A stretch of 64,000 nucleotides of DNA from Thermoflexus sp. GTDB lineage: Bacteria > Chloroflexota > Anaerolineae > Aggregatilineales > Aggregatilineaceae. The DNA is taken from positions 1 through 64,000 of the forward strand of contig DYGX01000008.1 of NCBI GenBank assembly GCA_020724465.1, in the 5' to 3' direction. This document shows positions 18,933-28,130 of the stretch, in pieces; the stretch's first letter is position 1; the number at the start of each line of letters is the position of its first letter. The notes under the pieces were generated by a model. It ran no database searches. It was not told the origin of the DNA and saw only the letters and a list, made by a program, of their open reading frames with translations. Both the position numbers and the translations under genes were made by a program.

Positions 18933-20254
18933 CTTCCGGCACGCTTCCCACGCGCCGGGCGCTCGTCGCCCTGCTGGTTCTCGCGCTGGCGCTGCGGCTG
19001 GCGTACGCGCTCGGCCTGGACCCGCTCGCCCCCTATGAGGATCAGGGCGGGGACATGGGCTGGTATCTGGACGTCGGCTACCGTTTTTCGCGCGGGGAAG
19101 TGGACGTGGTGGTGCCGAGCGGGCCGGTGTACCTGCTGTTTGTCGGCTTCTGGCAGCATCTTCTGGGGCGCGGCGCCGGGGCCGTGATCGCCATCCGCAT
19201 CGCGCAGGCGCTGCTGAGCACCGCCACGGTCTATTTCGCGTTTCGCATGGCGCGGCGGCTGATCGACGACGCGCGCGCAGGGCTGATCGCGGCGGGCGTG
19301 CTGGCGATCTCGCCCGTCTTCGTGCTGGAACAGGCGCAGATCCTGACCGAGACGCTCTATCTCTTCCTAGTGATGGGTGGGCTGGCGCTGTTTCAGGCCA
19401 TCGCGGGGCGCGTGCGGGACGGCGAGCCGATCCCTGCCGGGGCCGCCGCCGGAGCGGGCGCGATCTTCGGGCTGGCGACGCTGACCCGCGCGGTCTTTTT
19501 GCTGTATCCGGTCGCGCTGGCGATCTTCCTGGGATGGCTTGGCGGGCGGCGCGCGGCGCGGCTGGCGGCAACCCTGCTGGCGGTCTACGCCGCGGTGGTG
19601 CTCAGTTGGACCGCCTACAACTGGATACGCTTCAAGGAAGTGGTGATCGGCGCGCAGGGGATTACCTCGTTCGCCTACATGGGCGCGCGCGGTTGGGGCG
19701 GCCCCCAGGAACTTGACGCCCGGCTGCTCGAAGACGTGCCCGGGCATGCGGAGCAGGACCCCTCGCTCAACAACCGCGATCCGGCGTTGATCGAGGGCAC
19801 GCTGCGCACCATCCAGGCCGATCCGCTCGGCTACGCCTGGCGGCGTGTCTCGGAACTGGGCAGCGCGTACCTGCAGCCGCACGGGACTGTGCTGTTCCCC
19901 GGCGAGAGCATCAAGGCCCTGGCGCGGGCCTGGCTGCAAGACGATCGCTCGCCGGGCGGGCTGCTGCGCCTGGCGCGCGGGGATTGGTTCGGGGCCAAGC
20001 TGGCGCTCTATCTCTTCCACTATGCCGCGCTGATGCTCGGCCTGGCGGGCATCTGGCTGACGCGCCATCGCTGGCCGCTGATGCTGCCGCTGGCCGGATT
20101 GATCGCCTATCTGACGCTCGTGCACCTGGTGCTGATGGTCACGCCGCGCTATCTCTTCCCGCTGGAGCCGATCTTCGTGATCTTCGCGGCGTGCGCGCTG
20201 AGGCTGCTCTGGGCGCGGCGGGACGCTCAGCGCACCGCACGCAGCGCGGGATAG
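18929..20254 (+). CDS. GT39/ArnT-like membrane glycosyltransferase
   Basis: A 441-residue paralogue of the preceding gene, also GT-C type: a first helix, then EDQGGDMGWYLDVGYRF with acidic residues in the expected loop, and SPVFVLEQAQILTETLY, a typical PMT_2 segment. The start overlaps the upstream stop by 4 nt (ATGA). Its 3' end overlaps the convergent xylulokinase gene by 28 bp. The pair may act on cell-surface glycan or lipid-linked sugars. Confidence 0.8.
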   Translation: MTSGTLPTRRALVALLVLALALRLAYALGLDPLAPYEDQGGDMGWYLDVGYRFSRGEVDVVVPSGPVYLLFVGFWQHLLGRGAGAVIAIRIAQALLSTATVYFAFRMARRLIDDARAGLIAAGVLAISPVFVLEQAQILTETLYLFLVMGGLALFQAIAGRVRDGEPIPAGAAAGAGAIFGLATLTRAVFLLYPVALAIFLGWLGGRRAARLAATLLAVYAAVVLSWTAYNWIRFKEVVIGAQGITSFAYMGARGWGGPQELDARLLEDVPGHAEQDPSLNNRDPALIEGTLRTIQADPLGYAWRRVSELGSAYLQPHGTVLFPGESIKALARAWLQDDRSPGGLLRLARGDWFGAKLALYLFHYAALMLGLAGIWLTRHRWPLMLPLAGLIAYLTLVHLVLMVTPRYLFPLEPIFVIFAACALRLLWARRDAQRTARSAG

Positions 20255-21729
20255 AGCGCCTGAAACGTGGCGTGTAGCTCGGCATAGGTGGCCTGCGCGC
20301 CGAACTCCGGCATCTCCGTCGGGCCATAGCGCACCACCCGCGCCACTGCCTCGGACAGGTCGAAGAACAGGTGCGCGCCCAGCCCGCCGAGCATCGCCGC
20401 GCCGACCGCCGTGTGCTCGGTGCCCTCGATCGTCTGGAGGGAAACGCCCAGCACGTTCGCCAGGATATGCCGCCACAGCGCCCCCTGTGACCCGCCCCCG
20501 CCGATCAGGAAATGATCGGGGACGGGTCCGGCAGCCTGAAGCGCCTGCAAGCAATCGCGGAAGGCATAGGCCACGCCTTCCAGCACCGCGCGCGTCATGT
20601 GGGCCTGGGTGTGGCGCGTCGTCAGCCCGACGAAGGCGCCCGTCGCGCCGGGGTCCATGTGGGGCGTGCGCTCGCCTTCGAGATAGGGCAGGAAGAACAG
20701 CCCCTCGGACCCGACCGGGACCTGGCTGGCCCGCGCCAGGAGATCGGGATAGGCCAGCGGGTTCTCCGGGTCGATCACGTCGCGCCACCAGCGCAGCGCG
20801 ATCCCGCCGTTGAGGATAGCGCCCATCGTGTACCAGCGGTTCGGGACGGCGTGGCAGAACGTGTTGAGCCGCAGGTCCGGGTCGACCTGGGGACGGCTGG
20901 AGACAACCGTGATCTGCCCGCCGGTGCCGAGCGTGATCGAGCCGCGCCCCGCTTCGACCACCCCCGCGCCCAGCAGCAGGGCCGCCTGATCGCCTGCCCC
21001 GGCCACTACCGGGATCTCCGCCCGCAGGCCGAGCGCGTCCGCCGCCGCCGGGCGCAGCGTGCCGACCACCGCCGCCGACTCCGATACCGGGGGCAGAATC
21101 TCCGTCGGAACGCCGCACGCGCCCGCCAGCGTCTCGGACCAGCGCCGCTCGCGGATGTCGTAGAGCCAGGTCGCGGAGGCGTCCGACGGGTCGGCGCTGA
21201 CCACCCCGGCCAGGCGCAGGACGACGTAGTCCTTGGGCTGAATGACCGCACGCGCCCGGTCGAGGGTCTCCGGCTCGACCTCGCGCAGCCAGGCCAGCGA
21301 CGCCCCGGCGAACCCCGGCGAGAGCCGGTTGCCGGCCAGCCGCACGATCTCGTCGTGCGACAGGCGGCTCTGCACGATCTCGCACAGATTCGCGCTGCGG
21401 CGGTCCATCCAGATGATCGCGGGCCGCAGCGGGGCCAGGTCCGCGCCGAGCACCACCGCCCCGTGCATCTGGCCGGTGACGCCGATGCCGCGCACCCGCC
21501 CGGCCATGACATTGGCGGCGCGCAGCGCGTCGCGCACGGCAGCAACCGCTGCGTTCCACCACGCCTGCGGGTCTTGCTCAATCCACTGCGGGCGGGGCGT
21601 CAGCAAGCCGTACCCCTGCTGGCCCACGCCGCGCACCTGCCCGTTCGCGTCGAGCACGACGCACTTGGCGCTTTGCGTTCCGATGTCAATGCCCAACACC
21701 ACGTCGCTGCGCTCTGCACTCAGCCGCAT
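20227..21729 (-). CDS. xylB: xylulokinase (FGGY family)
   Basis: A 500-residue sugar kinase, usual length for xylulokinase, phosphorylating D-xylulose to xylulose 5-phosphate. The phosphate-binding loop is GIDIGTQSAK, and TGQMHG near residue 85 is the xylulokinase signature. The second domain has GAGDQAALLLGAGVV and GGGSQGALWRHILA. AAGGAG lies 8 nt before the ATG. No xylose isomerase or transporter is adjacent. Other FGGY kinases are possible but the TGQMHG motif favours xylulose. Confidence 0.85.
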   Translation of the reverse strand: MRLSAERSDVVLGIDIGTQSAKCVVLDANGQVRGVGQQGYGLLTPRPQWIEQDPQAWWNAAVAAVRDALRAANVMAGRVRGIGVTGQMHGAVVLGADLAPLRPAIIWMDRRSANLCEIVQSRLSHDEIVRLAGNRLSPGFAGASLAWLREVEPETLDRARAVIQPKDYVVLRLAGVVSADPSDASATWLYDIRERRWSETLAGACGVPTEILPPVSESAAVVGTLRPAAADALGLRAEIPVVAGAGDQAALLLGAGVVEAGRGSITLGTGGQITVVSSRPQVDPDLRLNTFCHAVPNRWYTMGAILNGGIALRWWRDVIDPENPLAYPDLLARASQVPVGSEGLFFLPYLEGERTPHMDPGATGAFVGLTTRHTQAHMTRAVLEGVAYAFRDCLQALQAAGPVPDHFLIGGGGSQGALWRHILANVLGVSLQTIEGTEHTAVGAAMLGGLGAHLFFDLSEAVARVVRYGPTEMPEFGAQATYAELHATFQALYPALRAVR

Positions 21730-21873
21730 GAAAACCGCTCCTTCTCGGCCAGAGCCACGCGGGAAAACCAGCTACCGCGCTGCTGCCTTAGTATAGGTCG
21801 TGTGCGGATTCCTCGCACGCCGCAGCGCGGGCGGTCCGGCGCGATTCTTGCGCGTTTTTTTGCTTCACCGGGC

Positions 21874-21902
21874 TTGTGAAGCCGCCGGAAGGGGCGTATA
21901 AT
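21874..21902 (+). promoter_or_regulatory. sigma-70-type promoter for the FmdB-like gene
   Basis: TTGTGA (21874-21879), 17-bp spacer, perfect TATAAT (21897-21902). The -35 overlaps the right arm of a small hairpin (GCTTCAC/GTGAAGC, 21862-21882). GAGGTGAG precedes the ATG at 21934. Confidence 0.7.
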
Positions 21903-21933
21903 TGGGGTTTGGAATAGTGTCCGAGGTGAGTGT

Positions 21934-22230
21934 ATGCCAGTCTATACGTACGAGTGCGAAGAGTGCGGCGTCCGCTTTGACGCACGTCAGCGTTTCTCGG
22001 ATGCCCCCATCACCGTCTGCCCGGAGTGCGGCGGCCACACCCACCGCGTCCCGCAGCCGGTCGGCATCGTGTTCAAAGGTTCGGGCTGGTACAGCACCGA
22101 CAGCCGCGGGCGGAATAACCTGGCGGTGCCACCCGCTAAGTCGGACGCGGACACAAACGGCAGCAAGAGCAGCAAGGGCAGCGCGCCGGCCAGCACTGAA
22201 GGCGGCACGTCGGCAGCCACGCCGGACTGA
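21934..22230 (+). CDS. FmdB-family zinc-ribbon protein
   Basis: A 98-residue small protein. Residues 1-40 are the FmdB/CxxC_CxxC_SSSS ribbon, starting MPVYTYECEECGVRF and with a second pair in CPECGG, so four cysteines can bind one zinc. Then comes the family motif FKGSGWYSTD. The last 40 residues are Ser/Gly/Ala-rich and disordered. The family was first described as regulatory in formamide/amide metabolism; the general role is unknown. It has its own promoter and terminator-like hairpin. Confidence 0.88.
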   Translation: MPVYTYECEECGVRFDARQRFSDAPITVCPECGGHTHRVPQPVGIVFKGSGWYSTDSRGRNNLAVPPAKSDADTNGSKSSKGSAPASTEGGTSAATPD

Positions 22231-22276
22231 TCCGGCGACTGCCCCCGCCATCTGGCGGGTCCGCACAATTTCAACG

Positions 22277-22306
22277 AAAAGGCGCTCTGGGCAGGAACGC
22301 TTTTTT
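22277..22306 (+). terminator. possible rho-independent terminator after the FmdB-like gene
   Basis: AAAAGGCG and CGCTTTTT can pair over 8 bp (one G-T wobble) around a 13-nt loop, running into a T-tract at 22301-22306. It lies 46 nt after the stop codon. Confidence 0.5.
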
Positions 22307-22308
22307 GT

Positions 22309-22446
22309 TAGCGAAGCGCAGCAACGAACAGCGAACTACAGCAAAAGACAGCTAAGAACAACCTCTCACCCGGCTGCTTTTAGCTGTCTTTTGCTGCTCT
22401 TTGCTGCTGCTTGCCGTCTTTGGCTGCTTTTCGCTGCTCTTCGCTT
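22309..22446. repeat. decamer repeat array, copy 2, in inverted arrangement
   Basis: The left half (22309-22352) is purine-rich decamers (CAGCAACGAA, CAGCGAACTA, CAGCAAAAGA, CAGCTAAGAA). The right half (22371-22446) is the reverse complement type (CTGCTTTTAG, CTGTCTTTTG, CTGCTCTTTG and so on). The halves can fold on each other. The right half ends exactly at the stop codon of the minus-strand gene at 22445. Confidence 0.75.
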
Positions 22447-22744
22447 AAATCTGAAACCCCGCGTTGGCCCGGACAATCTTCTGCTGGTAATGATCGACGT
22501 AGGTCAGCAGCTTCTCGTACAACTGCTTCCAGGTTTCGCTTTGCAGCAGGTCGCGCATTGTGTCCAGGTCTTCGGTGATGCCTTCCATCAGAATCTGCGG
22601 GCAATCCCCATAGACCGCGAACCACGCTTCCGTCGGCTTGAGGCCCAGACGGGTGATCCCCGGCGCGAACTCGCGCACAATAAACTCGAAATATTCCTGA
22701 TCCCGACCGGGCTTGATGTCCCAGCTCAACAGCAGTTTGAACAT
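22445..22744 (-). CDS. conserved hypothetical small protein, possible dimeric alpha/beta barrel
   Basis: A 99-residue protein beginning MFKLLLSWDIKPGRDQEYFEF, a strand followed by an amphipathic helix, then a second strand-helix set (ILMEGITEDLDTMRDLL). This resembles the ferredoxin-like dimeric barrels (ABM/EthD type) in length and pattern, but no active-site motif is visible. Function unknown. Its stop codon is followed at once by the decamer array. Confidence 0.65.
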   Translation of the reverse strand: MFKLLLSWDIKPGRDQEYFEFIVREFAPGITRLGLKPTEAWFAVYGDCPQILMEGITEDLDTMRDLLQSETWKQLYEKLLTYVDHYQQKIVRANAGFQI

Positions 22745-22811
22745 GGCGCGTTTTGGTTTCTCCCCTCAGGGGTTCACGCGTCTGGAGCCAAGCGGCAGCG
22801 CGCCCGCTGGC

Positions 22812-23450
22812 TCAGTGCTCGTAATCCAGCACGATGACCTGCGTTTGGTCGGGCAGCCCGCCCTGCGACAGGCGTAGGAACGGCAGCGGCTCGATCGAGT
22901 TGACGCCCATTTCCTTCAGAAAGCGGTCCACCGAGTCAAGCTGGACGCCGGTCAGGTGCGGGGTCTGGTAGTGCATCGGGATGACGATCGCCGGCTCCAG
23001 CAGGCTGACGATCTCCGCCGCCTGCCCGGAGTTCAGGCTGCTGCCCCCACCCACCGGCACCAGCGCCACATCGACATGGCCGAGCTGGTCGATCAGCGCC
23101 TGAGGCGGCACATGGTCCAGGTCCCCCAGATGCGCGACCGTGATCGAGTTGAAGTCGAAGACGTACACGACGTTCAGACGCGGGTCGGGCGTGTCCGGGT
23201 TATAAGCCGCCACGCCGATGACAAACACGCCGCCGATCTCGTACTCGCCGGGCCCGTCGATCACATACTTATACTCGCGCAGCGAGTCGAGCGCGTCGTG
23301 GCCCGGTGCGTGGTGGCTAATGGTTGCGATATCCGTCTTCAAACGGGGTACTTCATACCCCAAGTGCTCGCCAAAGGGATCGGTCACCACCGTCGCGTAG
23401 CCGCGCTCGGTGATACGAAAGCAACTATGCCCATACCACATGATTTCCAT
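22812..23450 (-). CDS. metallo-beta-lactamase-fold hydrolase (UlaG/UPF0173-like)
   Basis: A 212-residue single-domain MBL-fold protein. The start MEIMWYGHSCF is typical of the UlaG-like group. The metal motif is SHHAPGHD near residue 45-52, followed by GPGEYEIGG, AHLGDLDH and PMHYQTP in the right order for metal ligands. The ATG at 23450 has an AGGT-type ribosome site; a longer frame upstream overlaps the promoter at 23538-23565. Members act on lactones, phosphodiesters or RNA, so the substrate is open. Confidence 0.78.
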   Translation of the reverse strand: MEIMWYGHSCFRITERGYATVVTDPFGEHLGYEVPRLKTDIATISHHAPGHDALDSLREYKYVIDGPGEYEIGGVFVIGVAAYNPDTPDPRLNVVYVFDFNSITVAHLGDLDHVPPQALIDQLGHVDVALVPVGGGSSLNSGQAAEIVSLLEPAIVIPMHYQTPHLTGVQLDSVDRFLKEMGVNSIEPLPFLRLSQGGLPDQTQVIVLDYEH

Positions 23451-23537
23451 GACGATTACCTGTATCCGCGCAGCACGGCGATTTCGCTGTTCAACACCCC
23501 ACTGGCAAACCGGAGCGGTGCCCACCAAAGCTCACTG

Positions 23538-23565
23538 ATTATACCGTATGGGACCCCTCTCGCAA
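23538..23565 (-). promoter_or_regulatory. sigma-70-type promoter for the MBL-fold gene
   Basis: On the minus strand TTGCGA (23565-23560), 16-bp spacer, perfect TATAAT (23543-23538), about 80 nt before the chosen start. It lies in an AT-richer divergent region shared with the HtrA-like gene. Confidence 0.5.
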
Positions 23566-23698
23566 CCACTGTTGGCGGCGCGCTTTCTATGCTATTTCTT
23601 ATTCAATGGAAACAGATTATTTACAAATCGCGGCTTAAGATCGAGAGCGGTATGCAGAAATAACACGCTACGATGTGTGTAGTAGAGGGATGAGACGT

Positions 23699-24832
23699 AT
23701 GAAGAAGCAACTACTCGCGCCTCTGATGGGCGCACTGGCGATCGTGCTGGCGATCACGCTGGCCATGGGTGCGCTGGGGATTGGCTGGGTGGCGGCGCAG
23801 GGCGGCAATAACACCACGACCACGCTTGAGCCACTGCCCGCAGGCGCAGCCTACACCGCCTCGGACAGCGAGCTGCAGCTCGCCCGGGTCTACAACGAGG
23901 TTATCCGTTCGGTGGTGACTATCACCACCGCAACGCGCATGGGCGGGGGAACCGGCAGCGGGTTCGTGATCGACACCGACGGTCACATCGTGACCAACAA
24001 CCACGTGGTGGAAGGCGCGGCGATCATCCAGGTCACGTTCTCGGATGACACCATCGTCGAGGCGGAACTGGTCGGCACCGACCCCGACGCCGACCTGGCC
24101 GTTATCCGGGTCGATCCATCCGTCACCGAGCTTCGACCGGTAACGTTCGCCGACTCGCGCCAGGTCTTCATCGGGCAGAGCGTCATGGCGATCGGCAGTC
24201 CGTTCGGCGAGCAGCAGGCGTTCACCCTGACTACCGGCGTCGTCAGCGGGATCGACCGGAGCCTGCTAACCCAATCGCGCTATAGCATTCCGGAGCTGAT
24301 CCAGACGGATGCTGCGATCAACCCCGGCAACAGCGGCGGCCCGCTGTTCGACATGGCGGGGAACGTGATCGGCGTCAACACAGCGATCCTCAGCCGTTCG
24401 GGAACCGGATCGGGTGTCGGGTTCGCGATCCCGTCGAACACGGTCCGCCGTATCGTGCCCTACCTGATCGAGTTTGGCCGCTACGAGCATAGCTGGCTGG
24501 GCATCTCGGGCATGACCCTCATGCCGGCGCAACGCAGCTTCATGGAGCTGCCCGACTCGTTCCGGGGTGTCATGGTCACGCTGGTTTCGCGGCAGGGGCC
24601 GGCGGCACAGGCGGGCCTGCGCGGGACGAACCGCGCCATCAACACGCCGCTGGGTACGCTGCCGATCGGCGGGGACATCATCACCGCGATCAACGGCGAG
24701 CCAATCGCCCGCATGGACCAGTTGATCAGCTATCTGGAAGACAAAACCCTGCCCGGCGATACCATCACCCTGACCGTGTGGCGCAACGGGCAGACCTTCG
24801 ACGTCGACGTGACGCTGGCTGCGCGTCCGTGA
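23699..24832 (+). CDS. HtrA/DegP-like trypsin-fold serine protease with PDZ domain
   Basis: A 377-residue envelope protease. A signal-anchor helix covers residues about 8-35. The catalytic triad is visible: His102 in NNHVVEG, Asp132 in DADLAVIRV and Ser212 in NPGNSGGPLF. A PDZ domain (about 270-370) ends the protein, with the carboxylate loop HSWLGISG at its start. It degrades or refolds misfolded exported proteins. The ATG at 23699 has GAGGG 9 nt upstream; two earlier in-frame ATGs add up to eight residues. It is divergent from the MBL-fold gene. Confidence 0.9.
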   Translation: MKKQLLAPLMGALAIVLAITLAMGALGIGWVAAQGGNNTTTTLEPLPAGAAYTASDSELQLARVYNEVIRSVVTITTATRMGGGTGSGFVIDTDGHIVTNNHVVEGAAIIQVTFSDDTIVEAELVGTDPDADLAVIRVDPSVTELRPVTFADSRQVFIGQSVMAIGSPFGEQQAFTLTTGVVSGIDRSLLTQSRYSIPELIQTDAAINPGNSGGPLFDMAGNVIGVNTAILSRSGTGSGVGFAIPSNTVRRIVPYLIEFGRYEHSWLGISGMTLMPAQRSFMELPDSFRGVMVTLVSRQGPAAQAGLRGTNRAINTPLGTLPIGGDIITAINGEPIARMDQLISYLEDKTLPGDTITLTVWRNGQTFDVDVTLAARP

Positions 24833-24921
24833 CGGGGCCGTTCTGAGCAGCCTGGGGATGATGCGCGCCGCCCGGAGCAGGTGCTCCAGGCGGCCGCGTT
24901 TCTGCCAGCAGAGCGCTTCGA

Positions 24922-25557
24922 TCAGTTCCGCTCAGGCGCCGCCGCAAGCTCCGGAAGATCCAGAGTCAGGCCGTAATCTGCCAGGCGGTTCCGTGTCGCC
25001 AGCACGCCCAGCAACACCAGCAGACCCGGCCCCACCGCCGCCAGCGGGATCGGCAGGCGCAGGGTCCACGTGACGATCAGCGCCGCGACCCCGGCCACAA
25101 TCAGCGTGAAGACCGGCGCCGAGAGCGCCAGCAGGAAGGCGCTGCGCCACGCGCCCGGCGCCCGGCAGCCACGCTGGATCAGCAGGATCGGCAGGGCGTA
25201 CAACTGCAGGACGAACCAGATCAGCACGGCCAGATCGAGGGCCAGCGCCACCCGCGACGACACCCGCCCGGCATAGGGCCTGATGACATACAGGGCGATG
25301 GCCGAGCCGTTGACAACCGCCCACACATAGCTCGCGGCGAGGCGGCGGCGGACGGCCTGCATCACCACGCGCGGGCGCGGTACCGCTCCCTGCGCCAGCG
25401 ACAGGGCGACGATTGCCAGCCCCAGTGTGGCCGGTGGAAAGAGGATCACGGTCGCGCTCAGCGCCAGCCAGACGACCGTCGCGGCGACCAGCGCCAGCCC
25501 GTGTCGGGCCAGCACACCGACCGCCTGCACCAGCACCTGCCCGGCTTCGAGCATCAC
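24922..25557 (-). CDS. hypothetical integral membrane protein
   Basis: A 211-residue protein with five or six hydrophobic segments and few charged loops. A short amphipathic stretch (RVVMQAVRRRLAASY) lies between helices 2 and 3. It resembles DUF624-type membrane proteins in outline only. It is the last gene of the sugar-acid/sulfonate operon, 10 nt after the LarA-like gene, so a transport or export role for that pathway is possible but nothing in the sequence proves it. Confidence 0.65.
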   Translation of the reverse strand: MMLEAGQVLVQAVGVLARHGLALVAATVVWLALSATVILFPPATLGLAIVALSLAQGAVPRPRVVMQAVRRRLAASYVWAVVNGSAIALYVIRPYAGRVSSRVALALDLAVLIWFVLQLYALPILLIQRGCRAPGAWRSAFLLALSAPVFTLIVAGVAALIVTWTLRLPIPLAAVGPGLLVLLGVLATRNRLADYGLTLDLPELAAAPERN

Positions 25558-25567
25558 CCGCCCACTT

Positions 25568-26833
25568 TCATGCCGGGGGGCGCAGGACGGGCACGGTCGC
25601 GTTGGCGAACGTCAACACGCCGATGCGCGCGTCCGGCGGCAGCGCGTCCGCCAGCGCCCATACCGTCGCGGCCAGGTCGGACACCGGCTCAAGCAACAGG
25701 CCGCGCACGAAATCCGGCGCCATTTCGGATTTGAACAGCACGCGCAGGCGTATCGCATCCCGTGCGATCTGGAAGGCTTTATGCGGCCCCAGGCGGAACG
25801 GCTCGCGCGCGAAGCGTTCCAGCACCGCCTGGTGCGAGGTTACCCCCGCGATCCACTCTTCATACGCGGCGCTGCCGGTTCCCTCGTCGCACGCCGCCAC
25901 CAGGATCACCGTGCCGCCGGTGCGCGTCACGCGGGCCGCGTGCGCCAGGCCCTTCTGCGCCTGGTAGAGGTTGATGTCCTTGGGATAGCCACCGGGCGAG
26001 GCGATCACCAGGTCGAACGGCGCGGGCACCTCGACCTCGACCAGCGCGCGCAGCAGCGGAATCCCGGCGCGCATCACGGCCACCGGCTCCCCGGCCAGGG
26101 CGTGCACAATCTCTTTGCGGCGGTTGAGAATCGCGTTGAGCGCCAGATGGATTCCCATCAGGCGCCCGATCCCCTCGACATCCTGGCGCAGCGGGTTGCC
26201 GTCATAGACCCCAGGCTGCGCGGCGGGGCTGGTCAGCATGGCGTGGTTGGTCGCGATCGTCTCGCGGCCCGCCAGCCCGATCGCCGCCCCTTTGGCGCCG
26301 CCTGTGAAGCCCATGAACTGGTGAGGCTCCAGGTTGCCCACCACGATGCGCAGGTCTGCCTCGGCGAAGATCCGGTTGGTCCAGACCGGCGTGCCGCGCG
26401 CCGTGCGTCCCTGATAGACCAGATTGTCCGGGGCATCGCAGTTGTGGCTGAACACGCGGTAGTGCGACAGGATATCGTGCGGCAGCACCAGCGGGAACTC
26501 GTCGCGGCGCATGGGGGTATGCGTGCCGGTCGCGATCAGGAGCGTGATGGTCTGCGCCGCCACCCCCAGGCTCGCCAGCCATTCCAGCAGCGGATACAGC
26601 ATCGCGTGAGCGACGGGGCGGGTCTTGTCCGGAATGGCGATCGCGACGCGGCGCACGCCCTGAAACATCTCCGGCGAGACGTCGCCAACGGGGGACTCCA
26701 ACGCCTGCGCCACAAGGGTATGCGGGTCGCGCGCGCCGGGCACATCCGCCGGGTTCAGCACGGTCACGTTGCGGCTGTCCGGCAAGGTGAAGCTCAGTTG
26801 GGTTTTGCCGTAGGGAACGCGATACTCAGCCAA
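25568..26833 (-). CDS. LarA-like nickel-pincer racemase (DUF2088 family)
   Basis: A 421-residue protein of the lactate racemase superfamily, which inverts 2-hydroxyacids through a nickel-pincer nucleotide. Recognisable parts are ATGTHTPMRRDE (first His), FSHNCDAPDNLV (second His), FTGGAKGAAIGLAG with the lysine expected to carry the cofactor, and a TNHAML segment. I chose a TTG start: GGAGAG lies 6 nt before it and the protein then begins with the family's usual short N-terminus; the upstream extension is not protein-like. No larB, larC or larE cofactor genes are adjacent. In this operon it may racemise sulfolactate or another 2-hydroxyacid. Confidence 0.82.
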   Translation of the reverse strand: MAEYRVPYGKTQLSFTLPDSRNVTVLNPADVPGARDPHTLVAQALESPVGDVSPEMFQGVRRVAIAIPDKTRPVAHAMLYPLLEWLASLGVAAQTITLLIATGTHTPMRRDEFPLVLPHDILSHYRVFSHNCDAPDNLVYQGRTARGTPVWTNRIFAEADLRIVVGNLEPHQFMGFTGGAKGAAIGLAGRETIATNHAMLTSPAAQPGVYDGNPLRQDVEGIGRLMGIHLALNAILNRRKEIVHALAGEPVAVMRAGIPLLRALVEVEVPAPFDLVIASPGGYPKDINLYQAQKGLAHAARVTRTGGTVILVAACDEGTGSAAYEEWIAGVTSHQAVLERFAREPFRLGPHKAFQIARDAIRLRVLFKSEMAPDFVRGLLLEPVSDLAATVWALADALPPDARIGVLTFANATVPVLRPPA

Positions 26834-26954
26834 GGGGCGCTCTCCGGCACAAGCATGCTGCGCGATTAACAAGCATACCGCAAGGCGCACGGGCGGGCGA
26901 GACGGGCCGCGCCCGGCGCCCGAAGCGCGAACGCGGCTCGCCATCGCGACGTGC

Positions 26955-28130
26955 TCAAATGCTGATCCCGACGCGGTGGATGGCGAAGCTGTTGTCGTCG
27001 CGCAGCGCCTCGGACTTGGTCAGCCGCCCGCTGGCAACCGCGACGACCTCGTCGAAGATCATCCGGCCCGCTTCTTCCAGGGTCAGCTCGCCGCGCAGCA
27101 CGCCAGACACATCCAGCTCCACCGTATCGCGCATCAGCTCGAACGAGCGCGCGTTGCCGGTCACTTTGATGGTCGGCATGATCGGGTGCGACGCGGTGTG
27201 TCCGCCGCCGGTGGAGAAGACCAGCACCTGGCAGCCCGCCGCCGCCATGCTGCTGATCGACTCCGCGCCGTGCCCCGGCCCGTACATCACGTACAACCCC
27301 GGCTCGGTGCTGGCGGGGCGCTCGGCGATCTCCAGATAGCCGACCACCGGCGCGCTGCCGCCCTTCTTGACGGCGCCCATCGACTTCTCTTCGATGGTGG
27401 TCAGCCCGCCGACCATGTTGTCGCCGGTCGGCTGCGAGCCGCGGATGTCCTCGCCGCTCGCCAGGGCGCGCTGCTCCATGTGCTGCACCCCCGCGATGAT
27501 CTGCTGCGCGATCTCCGGCGTGGCAGCGCGGCTGGTCAGCCATTCCTCGCAGCCCATCCACTCGGTGCATTCCGCCAGAATAGCGCGCCCGCCCTCGGCG
27601 ATGATCCGATCGGCGCAGATGCCTGTCGCCGGGTTGCTGGCCAGGCCCGAAGTCGTGTCCGACGTGCCGCACTCCGTCCCGAACAGCAGGCGGGACAGCG
27701 GGACCGGCTCGCGCCGCAGGTCGCTCAGGGCGCGGGCGAAGTCCGCCGCGTAGCGCACGCCCTGCTCCAGCGCCGCGATCATCCCGCCGGACTCGCGGAT
27801 GTTGACCACCGCGACGGGCTTGCCGCTGGCCTGCTGGATGTCGTGCGCGATGTCTTCGGCGGTCGCGCCTTCCTCGCGGAAGTGATCGATGACCACCACC
27901 GCGCCCACGTTGGGGTTGATGCCGGTGTTCGACAGGAACAGCCGCGTCATCCGCAGGTCCGGCCGGACCTGGCAGCGCCCCAGCGGGTGGGTGATCGCCA
28001 CCGCGCCGTGCACCAGCCCGGCGACTTTGTCGCAGACCTTGTTGGCGTAGACGGTGCCGGACAGGATCAGCACATGGTTGCGCGCGCCTGCCGAGCCATC
28101 CGGCCGCACATAGCCCCAGAATTCGGTCAT
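26955..28130 (-). CDS. UxaA/SuyB-type lyase, large subunit
   Basis: A 391-residue enzyme of the altronate-dehydratase/sulfolactate-sulfo-lyase family. It keeps the N-terminal FWGYVRPDG...RNHVL pattern, the block GTECGTSDTTSG, and the C-terminal block NMVGGLTTIEEKSMG. The usual hexuronate motif HQ-x-GC is changed (HPLGRCQV). The length and the separate small subunit match SuyB (sulfolactate to pyruvate and sulfite) as well as split altronate/galactarate dehydratases. The start overlaps the small-subunit stop by ATGA. Which reaction it performs is inferred from the operon, not from a diagnostic residue. Confidence 0.78.
   Translation of the reverse strand: MTEFWGYVRPDGSAGARNHVLILSGTVYANKVCDKVAGLVHGAVAITHPLGRCQVRPDLRMTRLFLSNTGINPNVGAVVVIDHFREEGATAEDIAHDIQQASGKPVAVVNIRESGGMIAALEQGVRYAADFARALSDLRREPVPLSRLLFGTECGTSDTTSGLASNPATGICADRIIAEGGRAILAECTEWMGCEEWLTSRAATPEIAQQIIAGVQHMEQRALASGEDIRGSQPTGDNMVGGLTTIEEKSMGAVKKGGSAPVVGYLEIAERPASTEPGLYVMYGPGHGAESISSMAAAGCQVLVFSTGGGHTASHPIMPTIKVTGNARSFELMRDTVELDVSGVLRGELTLEEAGRMIFDEVVAVASGRLTKSEALRDDNSFAIHRVGISI

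Noticed and set aside
21862-21882. GCTTCAC/GTGAAGC hairpin as a terminator
   Set aside because: The T-tract lies before and not after the stem in the direction of any gene ending there; it overlaps the -35 of the FmdB-like gene.
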